A DNA stretch of 17,348 nucleotides from Thalassiosira profunda. Its lineage: Eukaryota > Bacillariophyta > Thalassiosirophyceae > Thalassiosirales > Thalassiosiraceae. The notes under the pieces were generated by a model that was not told the origin of the DNA, made no database searches, and saw nothing but the letters and a program-made list of their open reading frames with translations. Position numbers and translations under genes: made by a program. Location: NCBI GenBank assembly GCA_036939355.1, contig JALLAP010000484.1:1-17348 (forward strand), given 5' to 3'. Each line of letters begins with the position of its first letter. Position 1 is the first letter of the stretch. Positions 8,101 through 15,672 of this stretch are shown in pieces.

Positions 8101-9225
8101 CCATTTACACTGGGCGGCATGCGCCAAACACTCCCCCTTCGTGGCCTTGGGACAGTCGAACCCCGACGAGGGGACGTACTCCGGATCGACCCGGCAGCGG
8201 CCCCGGCGCCACAAACACTGGGGGTGGGACGCGCAGGCGCTCTGGGGGGCGTCCCGGCAGGGATTCTCTTCCACAGCCACAATGCCGCCGCTGTCAGTCG
8301 TGGGGGCGATCCCGCCGCTTCCCACGCACTCGCCCCGGCCTCCGTCGGCCCGGGCGTTCCAACGGCAGTCCGTCACCCCTCTGACCCGCTCGCATTCCTC
8401 TCGGGTGAACACGTCGCAGCCCAATGCCGGCGTCTCTGTCCGTGCCGCGGGCGCGGGCGGAGATTCGGCCGGGGCGGGAACGGAAGGCGTCGGGGGCGCC
8501 GGCCGGCCGATGGCGCCGACCACCAGCCCCCCTCTTCCCTCGCCATCCTCGTTGCCCCTTCCATTTTCACTGCCGCTGCCACTCGCAACAATCTTGGGCG
8601 CGGGATCGGCCCTCAGGCACCCCTCCAAGTTCCACCCCAGCCACTTCCGACAGCACGCCTCGTAGTTTGACTCCCGCGTCGCGATCCAGCTAGGAGTTCG
8701 GGGGGTGGCGACCTTGCACACCCCCTTCGCGGTGTCGGGAAAGTACTCCGCCCCGTCACTCTCCCCGCCCCCACCTCCAGCGTCGCCGTACCGATCCCCC
8801 TCCATATCATGACCTCCCTCCTTGACGAACCACCGCATGCTCTCCGGGTAACACTTCGCACTTGCCGGGGCCCAGCCAAAGTGTCGGCGGCAGCATTCCT
8901 CGGCGCTCTTGGGAAGGGAGGGATAGTGCGCCCACGGATCGGCCGGCTGGTCGTTGCGGCACGTGTTGGTTTGGTAGTCGGGGAGCCACGGGTTGGGCCG
9001 GGCGAGGGCGCGTCGCCGGCGCCCCTCGTGACGTAAGGTGTGACGGCGATGAAGCTGGGTGGACGAAGCTTGTTCGTCGCGAGGATCTTCTCGGGCCGAA
9101 AGGTCGACGCTCCTTACAGCCGCCGCCGCGGCCGCACTGCCGTGGCCCGTCGAGGCGAGGACGAGGGCCGCTCCCACCGCCGCTTCCCACGGCCGCCGCC
9201 GGCGGCGCGAGCGGGGGTCTCGCAT
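5131..9225 (-). CDS. Giant secreted cysteine-rich multidomain protein (paralog A)
   Basis: One exon encodes 1,364 residues from ATG 9225; in-frame ATGs at 9300 and 9330 are alternatives. The N-terminus MRDPRSRRRRRPW followed by a hydrophobic Ala-rich stretch looks like a signal peptide. A basic stretch follows (HEGRRRRALARP). ECC modules lie at about 8850-8995, 8613-8755, 7853-7978, 7653-7782, 6818-6940, 6600-6725, 6427-6563 and 6232-6385; a typical one reads VYYPDLARGVCKSDG then ASECCTNQWMDYGEC. Three C-x-W modules (CRW, CLW, CKW) occupy 8075-8423. An unrecognised domain with LCDGAC spans 7084-7595. After a Pro/Thr linker (6010-6226) come two beta-sandwich-like domains (about 5570-5985 and 5140-5562) ending WIDDIGIVGKS. 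There is no C-terminal membrane segment, so a secreted wall or matrix protein is likely (inference). Its paralog lies divergently at 9698-14264. Confidence 0.88.
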   Translation of the reverse strand: MRDPRSRRRRRPWEAAVGAALVLASTGHGSAAAAAAVRSVDLSAREDPRDEQASSTQLHRRHTLRHEGRRRRALARPNPWLPDYQTNTCRNDQPADPWAHYPSLPKSAEECCRRHFGWAPASAKCYPESMRWFVKEGGHDMEGDRYGDAGGGGGESDGAEYFPDTAKGVCKVATPRTPSWIATRESNYEACCRKWLGWNLEGCLRADPAPKIVASGSGSENGRGNEDGEGRGGLVVGAIGRPAPPTPSVPAPAESPPAPAARTETPALGCDVFTREECERVRGVTDCRWNARADGGRGECVGSGGIAPTTDSGGIVAVEENPCRDAPQSACASHPQCLWRRGRCRVDPEYVPSSGFDCPKATKGECLAHAAQCKWHRRAGCAFLQSGIAQVQADVAGASDGVVGRISSSFMREAEADDRQWHLDPSDGRCKPEGSGWMDVFDAYESCCSSSWDVAGCVADKGAYFDTSSGSGQGDGANADEPVVEVYYDSSDGRCKPNNADRPSWLTLIYTDPLACCQNSWDEGACLSPFLDSDGSLQPLSDDGGVPPIFLDLHLLGSVKLLTRGLLPSQTSEGWATLKRALTKSLVLTMAGSWWVHDAVEVDLWTLGDAQFTWRRKLAEGAAGEARNREGVARPSLRGTKTVQTKQHHRRLGVDEVSFEMVVATLCDGACQSSTAPLGTRPFETIAAHFATAVKDGAFQVTLKEVGEAMGLFDDGAPAATAGVLTYRHAVKSSIVGDGGSWSPSKAPTLKPVEATNRPTDDVYWPDSKAGLCRAGNVPEFMTDVFGTLEDCCNFPWLEYYTCIINSQKAAFLDGLPTSRPTRPPTPRPVEAATVYYPDLARGVCKSDGLHGNNPYQFSTASECCTNQWMDYGECMAYADPYATLPLSTTYYPDIYEGYCRSDGKHIDLNLDGEMLYDSPEACCSNRWMAEDCLEKTRDPPGASDDSNCRWYPDPSSFGACTFSAGFPANWDTDANRDMFLHQTHDACCVQSFGGTGCAMNYDCNGANAGPTPSGYVTASPTTSWPTWTPTAPGGSQDATPAPQPTADATPEPTKEPATTFVVPDVVTTQIDATALTREISDGFENGLDGGFPWHTSLEHPWTVNEDDQTEGSFSARSAAGLDAGEQSDIYLAINSNHGGVLYFDFKSDVRMPFNGAYIDVDDKSVVGYTYPKEDWLSLTLPVPEGEHVVRFRAWAPNFGQPDVASPNSGTIAIDNVSYMPSMFEGFESDSKSFEWGDDVQFEGTDWWFDQATSHEGGASLRSPALSAGQKSTMKFEVTVPRRGADVSFWYFASVGMPYDAFSFQVDGQTLFSIAATASEWNQFRRPLPPGTHVLEWVYERGTSGTSQGDGIVWIDDIGIVGKS

Positions 9226-9697
9226 TCTATTCTGACCCTCTGGTGGATGGCAGTGGGAGCTGCCGGGTGCCCCGGCGGCGGAGGGGGGTATTGGCGCCAT
9301 TGTCGTCTCTCTGTGGGTCCGCGGAGCCATGGCCGTCTCTCTGCGGGTGCTGCCGCCGTCCTTCCGCCTGGTTGGTCCGAGTCCGAGGGGTGGGGTGTTG
9401 ACGGGCAGGAGAAGAGGAGGAGGAGAGGGCTGGTCGGCAGAGGGGCTGTACCACAGTCACGAGCTGTCTTTTTTGTCCGCCTCATCCGGTTATGTCCGGT
9501 ACTCATTATGACTAAGGAATCAGTACGACTGTGACTCCTTTGCAACAGAAGTTGGGCTGGTTTGAGGAGCGGCACAGCCCTCTTCTTCTTGAACACGCGT
9601 GAAACGACGAGCAACAACATTAGCACCGACCAGGCGCCGCGGCCATAAGGACCCGTTGCGCCCACTGCGTTGGACGTTCAGTGCCATAAAGTAGGCC
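9226..9697. promoter_or_regulatory. Shared divergent upstream region of the paralog pair
   Basis: About 470 bp lie between the chosen starts of the two cysteine-rich genes. If the longest frame of gene 4 is used (ATG 9330), 367 bp remain. Bases 9460-9560 are AT-richer than the rest and contain TCCGGT twice (9485, 9495) and an imperfect inverted repeat at 9514-9540. Open frames here are antisense shadows. A bidirectional promoter driving both paralogs is inferred from layout only. Confidence 0.5.
9514..9540. repeat. Imperfect inverted repeat AAGGAATCA-N9-TGACTCCTT
   Basis: Arms at 9514-9522 and 9532-9540 pair at eight of nine positions around a 9 bp spacer. The half-site TGA(C/T)TCCTT therefore faces both divergent genes. 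It could be a dyad for a dimeric regulator, but one short imperfect repeat is weak evidence. Confidence 0.3.
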
Positions 9698-12600
9698 ATG
9701 GACCGACAGTGCAGGCACAGAGAGCCGGAAATGGCGCCGCCGTCGCCGCCACGCTGCCTCGCGGGGCGACAACGCCAACGGCAACGAACGAGGAGGCGGC
9801 CCCGCGCGGCAATGGGCCTCACGGGCGCCGCCGCAACCTTTTTGTTGTTTGGCAGCAGGGCTGCCTCCGCGTCAACTATTCGGAGAAGGGGCGATGTTGA
9901 GTTAGATGCGCCGCCGTCCGCGCCAGAGCGCCGGGAGGCGCGATCGATCGACCTCCACGCCCACACCTCAACCTCCGCTCACGATCGACAACTGCCACAC
10001 CAAAGGAGGCTGCGCCAACAACGCAGACGGAGGCGAGAAATCGGGGACAGCCCTACTCGCTCGCTGCAGGGGGGCTTTGGCCCCGGAGCCCCGATGGGCC
10101 ATCCCTTCCTCCCCTCCTACGGCGAGAGCACGTGCCTCGACGACCGTGAGGCCCAATCCTGGGAGCGCGGCAAGGCCACCCTCCAGGAATGCTGCCTCGA
10201 ATACTTCGGCTGGGCCAGAGAGGAGTGCGCCGCGAAGTACGGGGAGCTGATGACCTCGAAAATGGAGCAGGGCGACACTGGCAAAGAGAAGGAAGACGAT
10301 GATTGCGGCTGCGGCAAGTGGGACTGGGGGTGCCGCGAGCAGTGCCAATGGCGGCACTGCGGGTGCGCCGCCCACGAGTGGGAGTGTTTGGAGGAGTGCA
10401 AGGCCGCCAAGGCGCAAGAAGAGGCCGGACCGGAGGCGGTGCACCCCTACATTCCGAATAAAAAGGAGGGCACCTGTTATAACAATCGCGAGGCCAAGCC
10501 GTGGGACACCCCCTACGTGAGCTTGAAGCAGTGCTGCGGGGGGCAGTTTCGGCATATGATGAAGGAGTGTTTGGAGCAGGGGCAGCGGGCGGAACATGCC
10601 AGGGAGACGGGGGTGTACTTCGTGGCCAATTGGGGATTGAACGGGTGCGAGAAGATGGAAACGAACGGCAAGGGAAGGGGGTATTTGACGCTGGACCAGT
10701 GCTGTGCAGAGAACTTTGACTGGGTATTGGACGAGTGTTTGGGACGGCGGGGCGAAGATGGCGGAAGCGGCTTTTGGGACACCTACAACCCGTCCGCGGT
10801 GGGACAGGATGAGGTTGAGAACAGATGGCCGACAGAGTATCCCGAAACGTGGTGGCATCCGCTGTGGAGCACGGGTCACTGCACTACTAATCACGAACAG
10901 GCGCCACCGGCGTGGATGAGCACCGATCCGGAGGGGACCATGCACAAGACCTACCGCGAGTGCTGCGAGGCCAACTTTCCCGACACGTGGGGCGGGGAGC
11001 TCGACAAGTGCTTCCGCGAGTCGGGCGCGCTGGCCGGGCCCACTCGGCCTCCGTCGTCGCAGGAGGCGGACGGGGCGGAGTTGAAGAACTACTACTGGCC
11101 CGTGTACGCCGAATCCCGCTGCGAGATTGATGGCAGTGAGGCGCCAAGGAGCTTTCAACGGGATCCCACGACCTATCTGACCCTCACGGCCGGCGAGTGC
11201 TGCCGGGAGCACTTTCCGGGGGAGCGCGAGGCGTGTATCCAGGCCTCCCCTAGATTGCCCGGCGATGAGGACGGAAGCCAGCCGGTGGGTGGGAGTGGGG
11301 CCGAGGCGGTGAACCCGAATCGGTACAAGTATCATTACTTTGCCAACCTCCGACAGGTGGCCTGCCAAGTGAATGCGGCGATGGACGCGCCCTCCTACAT
11401 GTACGACGCGCCTGACACGTACTTCTTCCACACCGTCGAGGATTGTTGCTCCGTGAGCTTCGAGTTCGAATACCAGGCTTGCCTGGAGAACACGAGACTT
11501 CTTGATTTGGACCTGCCGTTAGCGGATCCATACAGCGAGTACGACGACGGAGCCGCGAATCAGAGGGAGCCGTCGCTCCTGATTCGGTTTCAGGGCAAGC
11601 TCTACTTTCGCAACGTGTTCATACCGCACAACTCCCCGGAGCACCTTAAGACCATCCGCGATGTCATCCTGCACGCCGTCAAGGGTGCTTTGCATCACTA
11701 CAAGGTTGCAAGCATTGCAGGAATCAACTTCGACGGCACCGACGTCTCGCGTTTGGAGGATATGCTCGATTCCCGGCGCGGGCTGCGCATCGACTCGCGG
11801 AAGCTGGACCGCCTGCAGCTCTTCACGTTCCAGCTGACCCTGTCCCACCCGTGCGACGACCGGTGCGCCGCCGACACTGCCCGCGCGGGGCGGAGCATCT
11901 CCCTCGACTCTACATATGATTTCGATGATGCTGTTGCCGACAACTTGATCTTCCACGCGATCGATCAGGACATGACGGCGATGGGACTGCCCGGTCCGTT
12001 TCGGTCGGCGGACATGCCAGAGGGGTATTTGCAGTACGAGGGAGTCGAGTGGGACGATCGGTACGGGCAATCTGATCCGACTGGGGCACTGGACGCGCCG
12101 GGGCACCCATTCTACCCTGACCACAAGGTGGGCACTTGCCGGAACGATGGATTGCAGTCGGAGTTTCAGTCCGATTTGTTCGATACCCTCGAGGACTGCT
12201 GCCATTTTCCGTGGCTCGAGGTGAGTGAATGCATCGTCTCGACGGCACCAATGTTGGTTGTTGCTCAAAGATTTTGCAGTATTACACATGTATCATCCTC
12301 GGAGAAGCGAGCACCAACAAGCCGGAGCAACCGACCACTCAGTGGCCGACCCGCGAGCCCAGCCCTCCGCCTAGTAGGAGGCCGACGCCGAAACCCTCGG
12401 CAATGGATTTCGACTCCGGATGGCCGACCTTCTCGCCCACGCCGCAACCGTCCGACATGCCAACGACGGCCCCGCCATCGGAGAGCCCTACTACTGTTTC
12501 TCCCACGAAAGGGCCATCTTTGCCTCCAACGACCGGGAATGCATCCAGCACGCAGAAGCCAACTGTTGCTGGCGGCGACAGCACGTGCGGCAGCGACGGA

Positions 12601-14264
12601 TGGCATGTGGTAAGTTTTGATGTCGAGGGATGCATCATTGGACCATTGGTTCGTGTGCGCTCACGGCCTCTTGTCTGATCCATCCTACCCAGAACACCGA
12701 GACAAACGCGGGATGCACCAACTCCAACAAGTTCCCGGACGTTTGGCTCAAACCTGAGTTGAAAGGGCGAATGTTCCACATGAACCCTGCTAGTTGCTGT
12801 AGCATGTTCTTCCCTGGCAGGGCGTGCCCAGAAGTCGACACGTGCAGGGCCTCCGCGCCTGCAGACGAACCTGCACCAGGGCCTGGACCGGCACCAACGC
12901 CTGCCTACCCTAACTGCTCTGTCCACGGATGGCACATTGTGAGTATAGTACAATGGCAACAGCCTTTTGGATATGACCTTCATCAGGGTCCTCTCACCAA
13001 GCGCCTCTTTCCCGTTTTGCACCTCAGAACACGGCAACCAACGCAGGCTGTAGCAATGGTGCGGACAACTTCAATGATCTCTGGCTGGCCAAAAATTTCA
13101 AGGACAGGATGTTTAAGCCCACGTACGAGGAATGCTGCGCCGATTTCTTCAGAGCAGGCACGCCATGCCCAAAGGACGACCAATGTGGTGGGGGCGAGCA
13201 GGCCCCAGCACCGGCGCCAGCACCTGAACCCATCCCGCAAGATCCACCAGCGCCTAACACTGCAGCGCCAGTCGCCCCTGCGCCCGTCACCCCTGCGCCT
13301 GTCACTCCGGTGCCAGTCACTCAACGGCCAAAGGAACCCGTGCCAGTAGGCGCGTTGGAATCCCAAGGCTTTGAAGTTGCTGATCTGAGCGAGACGGAAT
13401 TCGCCACTTCTGCCACTCTCCCCTGGACCATCACTGACGCATTTGCATCCAAGGGCACCAAGTCCGTTACCAACTCCAAAACTGGAAGAGGCGAATCCTC
13501 CGAGCTGAAACTGTCGCTGGACCTTTCCAAAGCGGTACTGTTGAGCTATGACTTGCGCCACGACGTCTACGCACCCCTTGCCGCGCTTCGAGTGACGCTC
13601 GACGATCCACAGAATGTGGTTGCATTGTTTTCGGGGCATGCCGGTGCGCCCAAGTGGGAGACGAAACAAGTACCCGTGGCCAAGGGCGACCACGAACTGA
13701 CGTGGAGTGTGTACACGATGGACATTGAGATGCCTCCCATTTCGCGCGGGAGTGGCCGCGTCTGGATCGACAACGTGCAAATGAGGGAGATCTTGTACTT
13801 TGATTTCGAGGACGACGAGTTCGACGATTCCTTTTTCTTTGAGGATTTCGGGCGATGGCGGATCGACGACAACATGCCCGCCTCGAACAGCGGACTCTCG
13901 GCCCACAGTCCCAAGGGGCTGCTGCCCGGAGAACAAAGCACCATGAAAGTCAATTGGAACTCTCCTGAGGGCGGAACAGTCTCCTTCATGTATCACTTGG
14001 GAATGGGAAGCTTCGCCTTCTCCGTTGACGGCAATGAGGAATTTGCGTTGGATCGACCGGGCCAGGGGACTAACAAGTTCGAGATGGACATTACTGCAGG
14101 AGACCACGTTTTCTCATGGACGTACAAACCGCCGGCGCGTGCCAACATGCCCATGTCGCACGTCTGGATAGACGAGATCATGGCCACGNTGGACGTACAA
14201 ACCGCCGGCGCGTGCCAACATGCCCATGTCGCACGTCTGGATAGACGAGATCATGGCCACGTGA
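9698..14264 (+). CDS. Giant secreted cysteine-rich multidomain protein (paralog B), four exons
   Basis: Exons 9698-12220, 12280-12609, 12693-12938 and 13028-14264 all join in phase 0. Collapsing the 72 bp assembly duplication gives about 1,420 residues and the stop TGA at 14262. ATGs at 9731 and 9812 are alternative starts; the latter begins directly at the hydrophobic MGLTGAAATFLLFG signal core. Order: signal, RSIDL, RRL and RRRRR basic stretch, six ECC modules (about 10096-11480) with an extra Cys-dense insert at 10297-10400, an unrecognised domain with HPCDDRC (11569-11996), and a seventh ECC module reading WLE|YYTCII across intron 1. A Pro/Thr linker follows, then two modules WH(V/I)|NT.TNAGC...CC, a Pro/Ala linker, and two beta-sandwich-like domains (about 13362-13780 and 13801-14188). 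It shares domain order with paralog A. A cell-wall or extracellular role is inferred. Confidence 0.87.
12221..12279 (+). other. Intron 1 of paralog B, 59 bp
   Basis: The donor is GTGAGT after TGGCTCGAG and the acceptor is ...GATTTTGCAG. Splicing yields PWLE-YYTCIIL, which matches the uninterrupted PWLEYYTCII of paralog A at about 6818-6845. That match proves the junction well. Confidence 0.9.
12610..12692 (+). other. Intron 2 of paralog B, 83 bp
   Basis: The donor GTAAGT follows GGA TGG CAT GTG; the acceptor is CATCCTACCCAG. Unspliced reading hits a stop at 12611-12613 in register. Splicing gives DGWHV-NTETNAGC, parallel to the next junction HGWHI-NTATNAGC. Confidence 0.9.
12939..13027 (+). 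other. Intron 3 of paralog B, 89 bp
   Basis: The donor GTGAGT follows GGA TGG CAC ATT; the acceptor is GTTTTGCACCTCAG. The joined reading HGWHI-NTATNAGCSNG repeats the intron 2 junction, so intron position and phase are conserved between the two tandem modules. Confidence 0.9.
14117..14261 (+). repeat. Exact 72 bp direct repeat flanking one N (assembly artefact)
   Basis: Bases 14117-14188 and 14190-14261 are identical and separated only by the N at 14189. The unit covers codons for WTYKPPARANMPMSHVWIDEIMAT. A 73-base insertion shifts the frame, giving an unrelated tail ending near 14269. In the second copy the correct frame meets TGA directly after ATG GCC ACG. Two overlapping contig ends joined with a placeholder N explain this best. 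Confidence 0.9.
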
Positions 14265-14371
14265 GCTGAATCTGTCTCCATGATGTTTACAAGCGCATAG
14301 ATAATGAATTGAAGCACCTAGTATGCATAATGAGTGATATGAACGTACCTCTCTAGACAGCGCATGTATCA

Positions 14372-15331
14372 TCAGAGCTCAGAACGGACGCTGGCAAGCA
14401 CCAGTTTCATCCACTCCTTCCAGTCCTGTCGCTCATCGTGCGGCAGTTCCTTTAGCAAGTGCTCTTTGCTCCTGGCCCACGTCTCGTGGGGGTCGTCTTT
14501 CCTGAGCATAGACGCGAAGGTCGCCTGATCCAAGACGATGTATTGACCCTGGCTCGTCTGGTGGATCAGTCTCCGTGTCTGCTCTATTTGGTGCTTTATC
14601 TCGTCTGTGGGCATCTCCTCGTTTGGTTCTTTCGCAAGCTCTTTCAGCTCTGTCAACTCCCCGTGCAGCAGAACAAGTGCATACTTTCTCAGGCACAATC
14701 GATGCGCACCATCCACCATCCGATACTCCATATGGCAGGGATTGTTCGCCTTCCAAGGAGGATTGGGACTAGCCACAAGTACTCCGGGCACGTCGATGCA
14801 AGCGGAAGCAAGACGCGTGGTCGAAAGCAGTTGTTTGTGGCAGTCGCCCCAGAGATTGTTCCACATCTCATTCGAGATGTGCGGATTGGGTTTGGAAGGT
14901 AGGCGGTTGGCATCGGCCCACCTCGCCCCTTCTATGTACCGTGCCTCCATGCCCTTGTGGCAAATGGATGCCACGTTCACGGGTACCGGCATGAGTCGTT
15001 GTTGCCTGGCCCAGTTTAATAGATCGAAGACGCGGGCGTACCAATGCTTCCCATCTCCTGCACCGTCATCGTCAGCGGGAGACCCGGGTGGCACCTCCCA
15101 CCCCGGATGCCAGGTGATATGCCGTCCAGCAAGCACCCAGCGGTAGAAAGATCCGCCCTCCTCGTATAGGAGTGCCCACTCTCCGCCGTCGTTGCAGGAG
15201 TACGCGGCGAAGAAGTCCGCTGACGTTTGCGGCAGCTCGGAGGCGCTGCCATCGCCCCCGTCGTCGGCAGTGCATGAGATGTGCACAAAATGGAAGAGCG
15301 CGGCCGAGAGGAGCCACTCCCACACCCGCAT
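14372..15331 (-). CDS. Small secreted protein with VDGAHR (ParB-like?) motif
   Basis: The gene encodes 319 residues from ATG 15331 to TGA 14372-14374. The start MRVWEWLLSAALFHFVHISC is a convincing signal peptide, followed by an acidic mature N-terminus. The frame stays open upstream to 16090, but that part is antisense to the next gene and lacks coding character. The mature protein has scattered Cys (AYSC, ICHKG, DCHKQ, CIDV, PCHMEY, LCLRKY). Near the middle it reads YRMVDGAHRLCLRKYALVLL, which resembles the (V)DG.HR motif of ParB/sulfiredoxin-fold proteins; a later GQYIVLDQATF also fits loosely. That assignment is inference from one motif and no function is claimed. The C-terminal third is charged and helical (KEHLLKELPHDERQDWKEW). 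It diverges from the glycosyltransferase-like gene, 341 bp apart. Confidence 0.78.
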   Translation of the reverse strand: MRVWEWLLSAALFHFVHISCTADDGGDGSASELPQTSADFFAAYSCNDGGEWALLYEEGGSFYRWVLAGRHITWHPGWEVPPGSPADDDGAGDGKHWYARVFDLLNWARQQRLMPVPVNVASICHKGMEARYIEGARWADANRLPSKPNPHISNEMWNNLWGDCHKQLLSTTRLASACIDVPGVLVASPNPPWKANNPCHMEYRMVDGAHRLCLRKYALVLLHGELTELKELAKEPNEEMPTDEIKHQIEQTRRLIHQTSQGQYIVLDQATFASMLRKDDPHETWARSKEHLLKELPHDERQDWKEWMKLVLASVRSEL

Positions 15332-15672
15332 CACTCCGGCCGGAGGCGCGGCGCCACCCACGGCGTCGGGCGATGCGCGGCAACGGTGAGAGAAGAAGCC
15401 GCGGTCAGCAAGGCGCCGGGAGGAGCTGAAAATTTCAATGACATAAAGAAATTTGCCCGCGCTGCGGGCTGCCTGCTGGGCACTTGGGGCTGGCGCCGGC
15501 CGATACTTCTGCGGACGCCCGTGCGGGCCCTCGTGCATGCGGCATGGAGCGAGAGGGAGGTTCGGGTAGATCTGAGGTGGCGGGGACCTGTACTGCCGGC
15601 GACGCGGGGCGGCGTGCGGGGCGCGCGCTTGATCGATGCACGGAGACGCAGCCCATTTGCAAACCTGCAGCG
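15332..15672. promoter_or_regulatory. Divergent upstream region of secreted-protein and GT-like genes
   Basis: These 341 bp separate two divergent start codons. The sequence is mostly GC-rich with one AT-richer patch (GAAAATTTCAATGACATAAAGAAATT, cut to key part near 15427-15452). Frames open across it on both strands continue the flanking genes backwards without recognisable protein sequence. No defined promoter element is visible. Confidence 0.4.

Noticed and set aside
7807..8670. 287-codon plus-strand open frame
   Set aside because: Shadow of the Cys-module region of paralog A; low-complexity Arg/Pro/Ala translation.
9968..11431. 487-codon minus-strand open frame
   Set aside because: It is antisense to exon 1 of paralog B, whose Cys modules and paralog similarity settle the coding strand.
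12983..14107. 374-codon minus-strand open frame
   Set aside because: It is antisense to exon 4 of paralog B and crosses intron 3; no recognisable protein sequence.
14117..14261. True tandem repeat within the C-terminal domain
   Set aside because: Copies are identical to the base, flank a single N, and break the frame, so an assembly join is far more likely than biology.
15484..15672. Upstream extension of the GT-like gene
   Set aside because: Arg/Gly/Ala-rich translation without homology-like features; the signal anchor fits the ATG at 15673.
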